A DNA stretch of 64,000 nt. Source: Helicobacter anatolicus (GTDB lineage Bacteria > Campylobacterota > Campylobacteria > Campylobacterales > Helicobacteraceae). Of this stretch, positions 36,419-44,570 are shown piece after piece; the first letter of the stretch is position 1; the number at the start of each line of letters is the position of its first letter. The notes under the pieces are model-generated. The model made no database searches, had not been told where the DNA came from, and saw nothing but the letters and a program-made list of their open reading frames with translations. The DNA is taken from the NCBI RefSeq assembly GCF_021300615.1, contig NZ_JAJTMY010000002.1, positions 62,001 through 126,000 of the forward strand, written 5' to 3'. A program made the translations under genes and the position numbers.

Positions 36419-37912
36419 ATGGCAAAGCTAGATGAAATTGCTGTATTAAATGATGGCAATGGATATTATGCAAATTTAGAACGAATGATTATTAGTGCAA
36501 TACTATTTGACCCTAGTATTTTTGAGGGGATTGTTGATGCTTTAGAATCTAAAGATTTTGCATATCCTGCAAATCGCCATATCTTTGATATTTGTGTCAA
36601 TCTTTATAAACAGGGCAATCCTATAGATGAAGAAATTGTAAAAAATCGTTTAAATCAAAAAATAGTTAGCGAGAATGAATATGTTGCGATTTTTGCAGCA
36701 AATCCTATTGGAAATCTTGAAGCTTATATTAAAGAATTAAAAAATATTTCTTTAAAAAGAGAACTACACGCTTTAGCCAATGTGTTAAGAGAGCAGTCTT
36801 TAATAGGTGAGTTAGATAGTGACACTATATTAGAGAGTGTTGAAAAAAAGATTTATGAAATTTCTACACAAACTACACAAAAAGATTTTAGAAAAATGTC
36901 AGATATTTTAGAATCTACTGCAAATATGATACTTGAATTAAAGAAAAATGGAAATCAGATAGTAACAGGTGTTCCCACAGGATTTACTGATCTTGATAAA
37001 GTTACTACTGGTTTTAATAAAGGGGATTTGGTTATTATTGGTGCAAGACCATCGATGGGAAAAACAACTTTGGCTTTAAATATGATACAAAACGCTCTAA
37101 ATCACAATATAGGAGTGGCAATGTTTAGCTTAGAGATGCCTGCTGAACAATTAATGTTAAGAATGCTTTCTTCTTTAACCTCTATTAGTCTACAACAGCT
37201 AAAAATAGGAATGCTTGATGAAAATGAAATAGGAAAACTAACAAATAGTATAAATTATATGCGAGAAAAGGAGTTTTTTGTTGATGATGAAGGGGCGTTA
37301 GGTATTACACAATTACGCTCCAAACTTAGAAGATTAAAATCTAAGAATCCAAATATTAGACTTGCAGTAATTGATTATTTACAGCTCATGAAAGGAAGTG
37401 GAAAAGATCGCCATCTTGAAGTAAGTGAGATTAGTAGGGGGCTAAAAGTTCTGGCAAGAGAATTAGAAATCCCTATCATTGCACTTTCTCAGCTTAATCG
37501 TTCTTTAGAAAGTAGAGATGATAAAAAACCTATTTTGTCAGATTTGCGAGAATCTGGTTCTATTGAGCAAGATGCAGATATTATTTTATTTTTATATCGT
37601 CATGAGGTTTATGCTAAGAGGGAATTGGAGCAAAAAATTACAAAAGAAACAGAAGCAGGGAAAGATACTCTTGCTTTGAAAGCTAAACTTAGAGACATGT
37701 TACAAAGTGAGAGTAGTGATGCTTTAGTTATTGTTGCAAAAAATAGAAATGGGGAAACTAGAGATGTGCCCTTACAATTTAGTAAGAAAGTTACGAGATT
37801 TGAAAATAAGGCGAGTAGGGAGGATATGGCAGAAGAAAAGTCCTATCAAGCTACAAAAAATTATGATGAGAAAAATTTAGGTGAATCTATAGAAATGCCA
37901 TCTAGATTTTAA
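36419..37912 (+). CDS. dnaB: Replicative DNA helicase
   Basis: A 497-residue hexameric helicase that unwinds the fork. The N-terminal collar is residues ~15-115. The RecA-like motor has Walker A GARPSMGKTTLA (K215), Walker B LAVIDYLQLM and the arginine-finger hairpin VAKNRNG just before residue 445. Residues 445-497 and the stop are duplicated downstream. The copy ending this gene differs from the other by two synonymous changes, and the protein is full length. In H. pylori, comEC follows dnaB directly; here 1.33 kb of plasmid-like DNA lies between. Confidence 0.97.
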   Translation: MAKLDEIAVLNDGNGYYANLERMIISAILFDPSIFEGIVDALESKDFAYPANRHIFDICVNLYKQGNPIDEEIVKNRLNQKIVSENEYVAIFAANPIGNLEAYIKELKNISLKRELHALANVLREQSLIGELDSDTILESVEKKIYEISTQTTQKDFRKMSDILESTANMILELKKNGNQIVTGVPTGFTDLDKVTTGFNKGDLVIIGARPSMGKTTLALNMIQNALNHNIGVAMFSLEMPAEQLMLRMLSSLTSISLQQLKIGMLDENEIGKLTNSINYMREKEFFVDDEGALGITQLRSKLRRLKSKNPNIRLAVIDYLQLMKGSGKDRHLEVSEISRGLKVLARELEIPIIALSQLNRSLESRDDKKPILSDLRESGSIEQDADIILFLYRHEVYAKRELEQKITKETEAGKDTLALKAKLRDMLQSESSDALVIVAKNRNGETRDVPLQFSKKVTRFENKASREDMAEEKSYQATKNYDEKNLGESIEMPSRF

Positions 37913-37913
37913 G
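37751..37913 (+). repeat. Direct repeat copy 1: dnaB 3' end
   Basis: 163 bp from GGGGAAACTAGAGATG to one base after the dnaB stop, repeated at 39085-39247 (offset 1334). The only differences are at 37768 (G here, A in copy 2) and 37882 (T here, C in copy 2), both third codon positions. It is one border of the plasmid-like insertion. Confidence 0.97.
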
Positions 37914-38148
37914 CTTTTTAGAATAAAAAAACTATCTTTTAAGGCAAAAAATGGAATAAAAAAACTATCTTTTAAAATAAAAAAACTATTTTTTAGAAAA
38001 ATGACCTCCCTATTTTACGGAGTTTAAAGCACTAAAAACACCTCTTAAACAAGAATCATTAAACAAGATTCTTATATTAAACAAGAGCAAATCAAAAATT
38101 TTTTTTTAATTCTTCTTGGCAAAAAAATACAAAGCAAAAAGACAAAAA
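37909..38148 (+). repeat. 240-bp tandem duplication, copy 1, with iterons
   Basis: Starts at the dnaB stop and is repeated immediately at 38149. It contains three 21-22-bp AT-rich iterons, consensus GAATAAAAAAACTATCTTTT, at 37921, 37954 and 37975 (the third diverged). A second set, TTAAACAAGA, occurs three times at 38045, 38059 and 38077. Such arrays are typical binding sites of Rep_3 initiators in theta-type plasmid origins. Confidence 0.93.
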
Positions 38149-38385
38149 TTAAGCTTTTTAGAATAAAAAAACTATCTTTTAAGGCAAAAAATGGAATAAA
38201 AAAACTATCTTTTAAAATAAAAAAACTATTTTTTAGAAAAATGACCTCCCTATTTTACGGAGTTTAAAGCACTAAAAACACCTCTTAAACAAGAATCATT
38301 AAACAAGATTCTTATATTAAACAAGAGCAAATCAAAAATTTTTTTTTAATTCTTCTTGGCAAAAAAATACAAAGCAAAAAGACAA
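38149..38385 (+). repeat. 240-bp tandem duplication, copy 2, with iterons
   Basis: Second copy of the tandem unit, apparently identical for ~237 bases. Iterons fall at 38161, 38194 and 38215, and TTAAACAAGA repeats at 38285, 38299 and 38317. The perfect match implies a recent duplication. Confidence 0.93.
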
Positions 38386-38667
38386 TTTTTAATTAAAGCT
38401 AGATAAAAATAAAAACATATCTTAAAACGCACAGAATTAGCCTAAAAATCGTTTAAAATGAATTACCCTATACCATACCTTTACTTGAATAAAAAAATGA
38501 ATTAAAAGGCAAAATCAAAAATTTTTTTTAATTCTTCTTGGCAAAAAAATAATTAAAATACTATCACCTTTATTTTTTCTTTAAGGTAAAATATTAAAGA
38601 GGTATTATGCAAATAATATTAAGTATAAGATTTTTCTATCTTCAAGCTATCTAAAAGGATATTATTA
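38386..38667. other. Remainder of plasmid-like origin region and rep leader
   Basis: AT-rich and gene-free. A third partial copy of the tandem unit's end (around TTAATTCTTCTTGGCAAA) lies at 38512-38550. A 15-codon frame starting at 38607 ends just before the rep ribosome-binding site and may be a leader peptide or chance. Confidence 0.6.
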
Positions 38668-39246
38668 ATGACTACGCAATCCCTAACTACTAAGACCTCT
38701 AACAAAAAAATTATTAAACAAAAAATTAAAAAATTTATAGTAACCCAAGACAATCGCTTTGTTTATGCAAAATATGATATGAATGCTAATGAAATTAAAC
38801 TTTTTATGTGGATAATTGCACATTTAAATAGTGAAAATGAAACCTTTTTTAAAATATTTCAAATCCCGATTAGTGAAATTTTTGAAATATGGCAATGGAA
38901 ATCAACAAGTATGGGACATAAATATTTACGAGATATTTGTTACTCGATGGCAAAAAAAGTTTATGTGGAAGATTTTAGATTGTTAGACAAAAACACAATG
39001 AATGAAAAAAATGTTTTTAAAGTAATGCCAATTTTTAAATTTATTGAATATGAAAAAGGACAATACTATATAACTTGTCAATTTGGGGAAACTAGAGATG
39101 TACCCTTACAATTTAGTAAGAAAGTTACGAGATTTGAAAATAAGGCGAGTAGGGAGGATATGGCAGAAGAAAAGTCCTATCAAGCTACAAAAAATTATGA
39201 TGAGAAAAATTTAGGCGAATCTATAGAAATGCCATCTAGATTTTAA
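38668..39246 (+). pseudogene. Truncated Rep_3 plasmid initiator fused in frame to the DnaB C-terminal tail
   Basis: 192 codons. Residues 1-139 match the first winged-helix domain of Rep_3 (PF01051-type) initiators: FVYAKYDMNANEIKLFMWII, then YLRDICYSMAKKV and the strand FIEYEKGQYYITCQF. The protein should continue with a second winged helix that binds iterons. Instead residue 140 onward is the duplicated DnaB tail (53 residues) and its stop. It has an AAGGA site and no internal stop, so it could be expressed. It cannot be a normal initiator, because the second DNA-binding half is missing. The DnaB part lacks the helicase motor. Confidence 0.85.
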
Positions 39247-39247
39247 G
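39085..39247 (+). repeat. Direct repeat copy 2: dnaB 3' end
   Basis: Matches 37751-37913 at 161 of 163 positions. Because comEC follows this copy directly, this is probably the original chromosomal dnaB end, with copy 1 brought by the element (inference). Confidence 0.95.
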
Positions 39248-39255
39248 TTTTTGTT

Positions 39256-40542
39256 TTGCAAAAATTATTATCAAGCCCTTTTAGTGGGGAAATTTTTACA
39301 AACTCTAAAGAATGGATTATTTTTTTTATTTTTCTTGGCGGAGTATTGTTTTATAATCTTTTTAGTGCCTATAAGGATTATAAATCTTATCAACAGCCCG
39401 ATGCTTATGAAATTAGAGGTGAAGTTAAGATTCAGTATCTTAAAGAAAAAAATGATAAAAAATATTTTGTTTTAAAATTACAAGATAGTAAAAATTATAC
39501 TTTTTATCTTACTTCTTTTGAAGATCTTAAAGACATTACTTATCGTAAAGTGCGTGTATATGGGAAAATAGGGCGGTGTAGTTTCTGGAAATTTTTAAAA
39601 AGCTGCTATTTTCAGGCCTATAAAATTAGTTTACTTCCTGATAAAGATTATAAAAAACCTTTGCGGGGTTTTATTGATAAGCAGCATGAGGATTTAGATA
39701 GTGCAATTTTATATAAAGCTTTGTTTTTTGGTGATGGAGTAAATTTAAAATGGAGAAATTTTTCAAATGTTACAGGAATAGCCCACCTTATTGCAATTAG
39801 CGGTTTTCATTTGGGAGTGCTTTCTGGAATCCTTTTTGTGTTATTTTCTCTGTTTTATAAATTCTTTCAAAAGCACTATTTTACCTATCGTAATATTTTT
39901 TATGATTTAGGGTTTCTAGTATTGTTGTGTATGTATGGTTATCTTGTATTTTTGGATTATCAACCTGCATTTTTTAGGGCATTTTTGATGGCTTTATTGG
40001 GTTATTTTTTTTATTTTAGTGGTGTGAAAATTTTATCATTTAAAATGTTAGGGATTGTTGTAGTGATTTGTTTAGCAGTTTTTCCTTCCTTTATTTTTAA
40101 TATTGGATTTATTTTGTCTGCATCAGGAGTATTTTTTATTTTACTTTTTGTGAAGCATATCCCTAAAAAAAGATGGTGGAGTTATGTTTTATGGTTTGAT
40201 ATTTGTATATTTTTATTGATGGGTATTGTAGTGCATTTTTATTTTCCTTATTTTTCACCTTATCAATTTATCTCGATTCTTATTAGTTTAATGTTTGTAA
40301 TTTATTTTCCAATAGTATTGATTGCCCATATTTTTGGAATCGGAGGGATTTTTGATAAAGTTTATATAGAAGCATTGAAGTTTGATATTCCTTTTATAGA
40401 ATTTTATGCGCCATGGTATTTGCTGTTTTTTTATATGTCTTTATGTGTTTTTGCGGTTTTTTCTAAAAAATTTTTTTATGGAGCGTTAGGGGTTAGTGTG
40501 ATATTTTATGTTTTTTTGTTTATAAGATTTCTTTTGAGATGA
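39256..40542 (+). CDS. comEC: ComEC/Rec2-family competence protein (DNA uptake channel)
   Basis: A 428-residue polytopic protein with an N-terminal membrane pair, an OB-like soluble region (~residues 45-120), then the competence domain with GIAHLIAISGFHLGVLSG and about eight membrane segments. There is no C-terminal metallo-beta-lactamase domain, as in the short ComEC of H. pylori. It would pass single-stranded DNA across the inner membrane. The best start is a TTG three codons after, and in the same frame as, the stop of the duplicated dnaB end. No good ribosome-binding site is visible, so translation may depend on upstream ribosomes. Confidence 0.9.
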   Translation: MQKLLSSPFSGEIFTNSKEWIIFFIFLGGVLFYNLFSAYKDYKSYQQPDAYEIRGEVKIQYLKEKNDKKYFVLKLQDSKNYTFYLTSFEDLKDITYRKVRVYGKIGRCSFWKFLKSCYFQAYKISLLPDKDYKKPLRGFIDKQHEDLDSAILYKALFFGDGVNLKWRNFSNVTGIAHLIAISGFHLGVLSGILFVLFSLFYKFFQKHYFTYRNIFYDLGFLVLLCMYGYLVFLDYQPAFFRAFLMALLGYFFYFSGVKILSFKMLGIVVVICLAVFPSFIFNIGFILSASGVFFILLFVKHIPKKRWWSYVLWFDICIFLLMGIVVHFYFPYFSPYQFISILISLMFVIYFPIVLIAHIFGIGGIFDKVYIEALKFDIPFIEFYAPWYLLFFYMSLCVFAVFSKKFFYGALGVSVIFYVFLFIRFLLR

Positions 40543-40581
40543 GGTAAAAATTTTTATATAATAAAAATAAAAAGAGTTTTT

Positions 40582-41124
40582 ATGAAATGGATTTTTCGTT
40601 TATTGGGCAAGGGGATTTTAGTAATTTTGCCTTTTGTTATTTTGATATGGATTTTATCTTTTGTTTTTAGTATTGTAAATTATATTGTGCAATTTGTTTT
40701 TAACACAACGTCAAATAGTGTTTTGGGTACTTCTATTGTGCTTGTTGTGATGTTTTTAACTTTAATTTATGCAGGTTATTTGTTGGAAAAAAATCGTGAG
40801 TTTTTGCTATTAAAAATTTCAGAATTTGTGATTGAAAAGATTCCAGGGATTGGTGCTGTGTATGCAGTTTTGAAGGATATGGTTAAAATGTTTAGTGGTT
40901 CTGGGGGGCAGAGTTATTTGGGTGTAGCATTTGTAAGTCTTGCAGGAAATGATGTGATTGGCTTTATTACTAAAGAAGAAGAGGAGTTTTTTTGGGTTTT
41001 TGTTCCTACTACACCAAATCCTACTTCCGGAATCTTGCTGCGTGTGCCAAAAGATAAAATTAGAAAAACTGACATGAATGTTTCTGATGGTTTGAAAAAA
41101 GTTGTATCTTTAGGAATTAAATAA
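40582..41124 (+). CDS. DUF502 family membrane protein
   Basis: A 180-residue protein with two N-terminal membrane segments (residues ~8-35 and ~45-70). A conserved soluble part follows, containing IPGIGAVYAVLKDMVKMFSG and VFVPTTPNPTSGILLRVP, which define DUF502. Function is unknown. It lies between comEC and ubiA in a same-strand run and is probably cotranscribed with them. Confidence 0.85.
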   Translation: MKWIFRLLGKGILVILPFVILIWILSFVFSIVNYIVQFVFNTTSNSVLGTSIVLVVMFLTLIYAGYLLEKNREFLLLKISEFVIEKIPGIGAVYAVLKDMVKMFSGSGGQSYLGVAFVSLAGNDVIGFITKEEEEFFWVFVPTTPNPTSGILLRVPKDKIRKTDMNVSDGLKKVVSLGIK

Positions 41125-41136
41125 TTAGGATAAAAG

Positions 41137-42024
41137 ATGTTTAGAAAAATAAAAAATTTTAGTGAATTGGTAATGTTTGAACATACGGTATTTTCTGCAG
41201 CTTTTAGTCTTATGGCAATTGTGATTTCTCTTTATGAAAAATCTTTAGATCAATGGGATTTTTGGGAAAATTTTAAGTTGTTTTTATGGTGTATTGTGGC
41301 ATTGATTGGGGCGCGGAATTTTGCAATGGCTTTTAATCGTTTTTGTGATCGCGATATTGATTCTAAAAATTCTCGTACCAAAAGTCGCCCTAGTGTAGAT
41401 GGAAGAGTAGGAGTGGCTGCACAAATTGTTTTTTGTCTTATTAATGCTTTTTTGTTTGTAATGGCGAGTTATTTTATTAACACTCTTGCTTTTTTTCTTT
41501 CGTTTGTTTTTTTGGTGATTTTGGCAGGATATTCTTATGTGAAGCGTTTTAGTGTTTTAGCTCATTATGTACTAGGGGTGTGTCTTGGTTTAGCACCTAT
41601 TTCTGGAGCTATTGCTATGCTTGGTATGGTGCCTATATGGAGCATTGCATTATCTTTAGGGGTAATGTTTTGGGTTGCAGGATTTGATTTATTGTATTCT
41701 CTACAAGATTTAGAGTTTGATAAAAAAGAAGGCCTTTTTTCTTTTCCTGCAAAATTTGGAGAGAAAAAAACTCTTGTGGTTTCAAGAATCTCACATATTC
41801 TTGCGGTGATATTTTGGTTATTGTTTGTTTTGCTTTGTGGAGGAGGTTTTTTTGCATTTGTTGGATTGACAATTTCTGCAATTATGTTAGTTTATGAGCA
41901 ATATATTGTTTTTAAAGATTTTAGAAATATTCCTAAGGCATTTTTTGTGACAAATGGATATTTGGGATTTGTGTTTTTAGGATTTATGATTCTAGATGTT
42001 TTGGCAAGGATGTATTATGCATAA
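41137..42024 (+). CDS. ubiA: UbiA-family prenyltransferase (probably MqnP, futalosine menaquinone route)
   Basis: A 295-residue membrane enzyme with about eight segments. It has both Asp-rich motifs of the family: NRFCDRDIDSKNSRTKSRP and DLLYSLQDLEFDKKEG. It attaches a polyprenyl chain to an aromatic acid. Helicobacters make menaquinone by the futalosine pathway, where this protein is taken to be MqnP (knowledge of the group, not visible here). It overlaps the next gene by eight bases. Confidence 0.88.
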   Translation: MFRKIKNFSELVMFEHTVFSAAFSLMAIVISLYEKSLDQWDFWENFKLFLWCIVALIGARNFAMAFNRFCDRDIDSKNSRTKSRPSVDGRVGVAAQIVFCLINAFLFVMASYFINTLAFFLSFVFLVILAGYSYVKRFSVLAHYVLGVCLGLAPISGAIAMLGMVPIWSIALSLGVMFWVAGFDLLYSLQDLEFDKKEGLFSFPAKFGEKKTLVVSRISHILAVIFWLLFVLLCGGGFFAFVGLTISAIMLVYEQYIVFKDFRNIPKAFFVTNGYLGFVFLGFMILDVLARMYYA

Positions 42025-42553
42025 GCTTTATGAATTTTGTAAAGATAGAGGGATAAATACAAGAGTAGTTGAAAGTGTTATTGCAGTGGAATTTTCTCTT
42101 GAAAAAAAAGAGTTTCTGGAGGAGTATTTTAGAATTGGTGCGGCGTATGAGGATGTAAATCCTTGGGGAAATAAATTAAAAGATAGGGGTGAGGATACTT
42201 TGGTTTTGGAGATTTTGATGGAATTGTATAAAAAAATCTCTCGATTAGAACATAGAATGATTAGACAGGAACTTGATCTTGTTGCCTTGGAATCAAAAAG
42301 TAATATTTTAGCTCTAGGGCATGGAGTGTTATTTTTGGAAGATGAGATATTAGAGGTTGGGAGTATTTATTATTTGCGTTTTGTTTTACCAAGTTTTTCT
42401 GATAGAATTATAGCGATTTTTGCTAAGGCGTTGAGTGTAAATATTTTACAGATTACAAAGATGCAAGCAAGGGATATTCAAGATTTTGATAGCTATATTG
42501 CAAATACAGAGATGGCAACAATAAGAGTGCAAAAATATTTAAAGGGAGAGTAA
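42017..42553 (+). CDS. Conserved protein of unknown function (HP1359-like position)
   Basis: A 178-residue soluble protein. The N-terminal half is helical, with many charged residues and a segment LYKKISRLEHRMIRQ. The C-terminal half (GHGVLFLEDEILEVGSIYYL onward) has the strand-rich look of a PilZ-like domain, but I cannot see the RxxxR and DxSxxG motifs clearly, so I do not name it so. The ATG at 42017 lies inside the ubiA end. The next gene begins at the base after its stop. H. pylori has a comparable unnamed gene in this place. Confidence 0.7.
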   Translation: MHKLYEFCKDRGINTRVVESVIAVEFSLEKKEFLEEYFRIGAAYEDVNPWGNKLKDRGEDTLVLEILMELYKKISRLEHRMIRQELDLVALESKSNILALGHGVLFLEDEILEVGSIYYLRFVLPSFSDRIIAIFAKALSVNILQITKMQARDIQDFDSYIANTEMATIRVQKYLKGE

Positions 42554-43045
42554 ATGATAAATGAAGTGATCATGGGGATTAGTGGAATAGTTTTTATTTT
42601 GCTATGCGTCGTTGTAGATCTTTATTTAAAGGACAAAAAAAATACCAAAAAATATGCACTTTTGGAAGAGAGTATTGATAAATTCACAAATGAGCTACAT
42701 CAATTACAAAGAAATATACAAGAAATCAAAGTAAAAGAAGAGTTTGTGCGATTGACAATGGGAGATGAATTTCAAAATAATGTGGAATCAGGACTTAATC
42801 AATTTTATCAACAATTAAAGGAAATGAAAGAGAATATTAGAAACGAGAGAAATTATCTTGAAGAAAAAATCATAAAACTTGAGAATAGAGTGCGTGATTT
42901 TGGTTATTTAAGTGGTGATAGCGATGTAGATGAAAAAAGAATTATTGCGTTATTTCAGGAAGGTTGGAGTATAGATTCTATTGCAAAAGAGTTGCGTATA
43001 GGACGTGGCGAAGTAGAATTTACATTAAAGTTGGCAGATATTTAA
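42554..43045 (+). CDS. Membrane-anchored coiled-coil protein with C-terminal helix-turn-helix (DUF6115-like)
   Basis: A 163-residue protein with one N-terminal membrane segment (residues ~6-24). A long heptad-rich coiled coil (~30-115) follows, then a C-terminal ~45 residues (IIALFQEGWSIDSIAKELRI) that read as a helix-turn-helix. The combination resembles a family of small anchored proteins in Campylobacterota with no established function. It begins directly after the preceding stop. Confidence 0.7.
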   Translation: MINEVIMGISGIVFILLCVVVDLYLKDKKNTKKYALLEESIDKFTNELHQLQRNIQEIKVKEEFVRLTMGDEFQNNVESGLNQFYQQLKEMKENIRNERNYLEEKIIKLENRVRDFGYLSGDSDVDEKRIIALFQEGWSIDSIAKELRIGRGEVEFTLKLADI

Positions 43046-43054
43046 GGAAATAGC

Positions 43055-43789
43055 TTGAAGCTTGTAGAGTTTTTTCCTGATGATGCATCTTGTAGTTATT
43101 TGGAAGATAAAACACATACATTTCGATATTTTTATATTGAGGAATGTAGCGCACATTTTTATAAAGGATTATTAGAGCGAGGTTGGAGGAGATTTGGGGA
43201 GTATTTTTTTGTGCCGATTTGTAAGTCTTGTGATGCTTGTAAGACAATTCGACAAAAAACAGGGGAATTTTTGCCTACACGAAATCACAAAAGAGTGCTA
43301 AAAAATAATCAAGATATAAGAGTAATTTTACAGAAACCTAGTTTGAGTGATGAAAAATTGGTGTTGTATGATAAATATCATCGTCATATGGAATTAAAAA
43401 AACAATGGAAATATCAAAAAGTTAGTGAGCGGTATTATTACGACACTTTTGTGGTAGGGAGTTTAAATTTTGGATATGAGATAAATTATTTTTTAGATGA
43501 GCGACTTTTGGGGGTTGGGTATTTAGATATATTGCCAGATGCGATGAGTGCAATTTATTTTTTTTACGATCCAGATGTAGAAAAACGCAGTTTTGGGGTT
43601 TTTAATATTCTTACGCAGCTTTATATTGCTAAGCAAAAAAATATTTCTTATTTCTATCCTGGATATTGGATAGATGGACACAAAAGTCTTGGATATAAAT
43701 CACGCTTTAAGCCTTTTGAGATTTTATGTAATACTCCAGATATTTTTGATACAGCAATTTATAAAAATTATAGGAGTGTTGATGACTAA
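43055..43789 (+). CDS. bpt: Aspartate/glutamate leucyl- or arginyl-transferase (Bpt/Ate family)
   Basis: A 244-residue GNAT-like protein with the N-terminal Cys cluster PICKSCDACKTIR and the C-terminal FYPGYWIDGHKSLGYKSRFKPFE, both diagnostic of bacterial Bpt/Ate proteins. They transfer leucine or arginine from tRNA to N-terminal acidic residues, marking proteins for ClpS-ClpAP. The start is TTG with AAGGA upstream. Its last codons overlap the psd start by eight bases. Confidence 0.9.
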   Translation: MKLVEFFPDDASCSYLEDKTHTFRYFYIEECSAHFYKGLLERGWRRFGEYFFVPICKSCDACKTIRQKTGEFLPTRNHKRVLKNNQDIRVILQKPSLSDEKLVLYDKYHRHMELKKQWKYQKVSERYYYDTFVVGSLNFGYEINYFLDERLLGVGYLDILPDAMSAIYFFYDPDVEKRSFGVFNILTQLYIAKQKNISYFYPGYWIDGHKSLGYKSRFKPFEILCNTPDIFDTAIYKNYRSVDD

Positions 43790-44561
43790 TAAAATGTCTA
43801 GAATTTTTGGAAGGTTTGCAAATCATGCATTTCCAAAATTTTTTCAAATTTTTATCAATCGTATATATGTAAAAATTTTTAAGATTGACTTGAGTGATTT
43901 TGATAGCATAGAAACCTATAAAACCCTTAATGCATTATTTACCAGAAAACTAAAAAAGCCACGAAGATTTTGTAGAAATGAGGATACAATCATTGCTCCG
44001 ACAGATAGTGTGATTACGGAGTTTGGGAAAGTGAAGCAAGATAGGGCTTTGCAAATTAAGGGAATGGAGTATAGTGTAAAAGAGCTTTTGGGTGAAGAAA
44101 TAGATTCTTGTTATAGTTTTATCAACTATTATCTTTCACCAAAAGATTATCATCGCTATCATAGTCCTTGTGATTTAAGGGTGCTTGAGGTAAGATATTT
44201 TGGCGGAAAGCTTTTACCGGTAAATTTGCCATCTTTGAAAAAAAATCAAAGTTTATTTGTGCAAAATGAACGCGTGGTAATTGTGGCAGAGGATAAAAAT
44301 AAAGAAAAATTTTTCTTTGTTGCTGTTGGAGCTTTAAATGTTGGTAAAATATTAGTTCATTTTGAATCAAGGGTGCAGACCAATGCAATTGCTAATGGGC
44401 GAAATAATTTTTGTTATGATCAAGAAATTTTGCTTAAAAAGGGTGATGAGATTGGAATGTTTGAAATGGGATCAACTGTTGTTGTCTTTGCAAAAAATAT
44501 AAATTTAGAAGTTTCATTAGGACAACAAGTATTGTTTGGAGAGACGATAGGAAAATTTTAA
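43782..44561 (+). CDS. psd: Phosphatidylserine decarboxylase proenzyme
   Basis: A 259-residue enzyme that makes phosphatidylethanolamine. The self-cleavage site is the GST in MFEMGSTVVVF, whose serine becomes the pyruvoyl group. YLSPKDYHRYHSPCD and APTDS carry the conserved His and Asp of the autocleavage triad. The ATG at 43782, after AGGAG, is preferred. The frame opens 36 codons earlier inside bpt, which gives no recognisable Psd sequence. Confidence 0.93.
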   Translation: MTNKMSRIFGRFANHAFPKFFQIFINRIYVKIFKIDLSDFDSIETYKTLNALFTRKLKKPRRFCRNEDTIIAPTDSVITEFGKVKQDRALQIKGMEYSVKELLGEEIDSCYSFINYYLSPKDYHRYHSPCDLRVLEVRYFGGKLLPVNLPSLKKNQSLFVQNERVVIVAEDKNKEKFFFVAVGALNVGKILVHFESRVQTNAIANGRNNFCYDQEILLKKGDEIGMFEMGSTVVVFAKNINLEVSLGQQVLFGETIGKF

Positions 44562-44570
44562 GGAAGTAAC

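Noticed and set aside
37909-38385. CRISPR array
   Set aside because: The repeats are short AT-rich iterons inside a perfect tandem duplication, without unique spacers of constant length and without cas genes.
38607-38654. 15-codon leader peptide before the rep fragment
   Set aside because: Could be chance. There is no conserved feature to support it beyond position.
40905-40917. GGGGGG tract in the DUF502 gene as a phase-variation switch
   Set aside because: Only six G and the frame is intact. It is too short to call contingency without isolate data.
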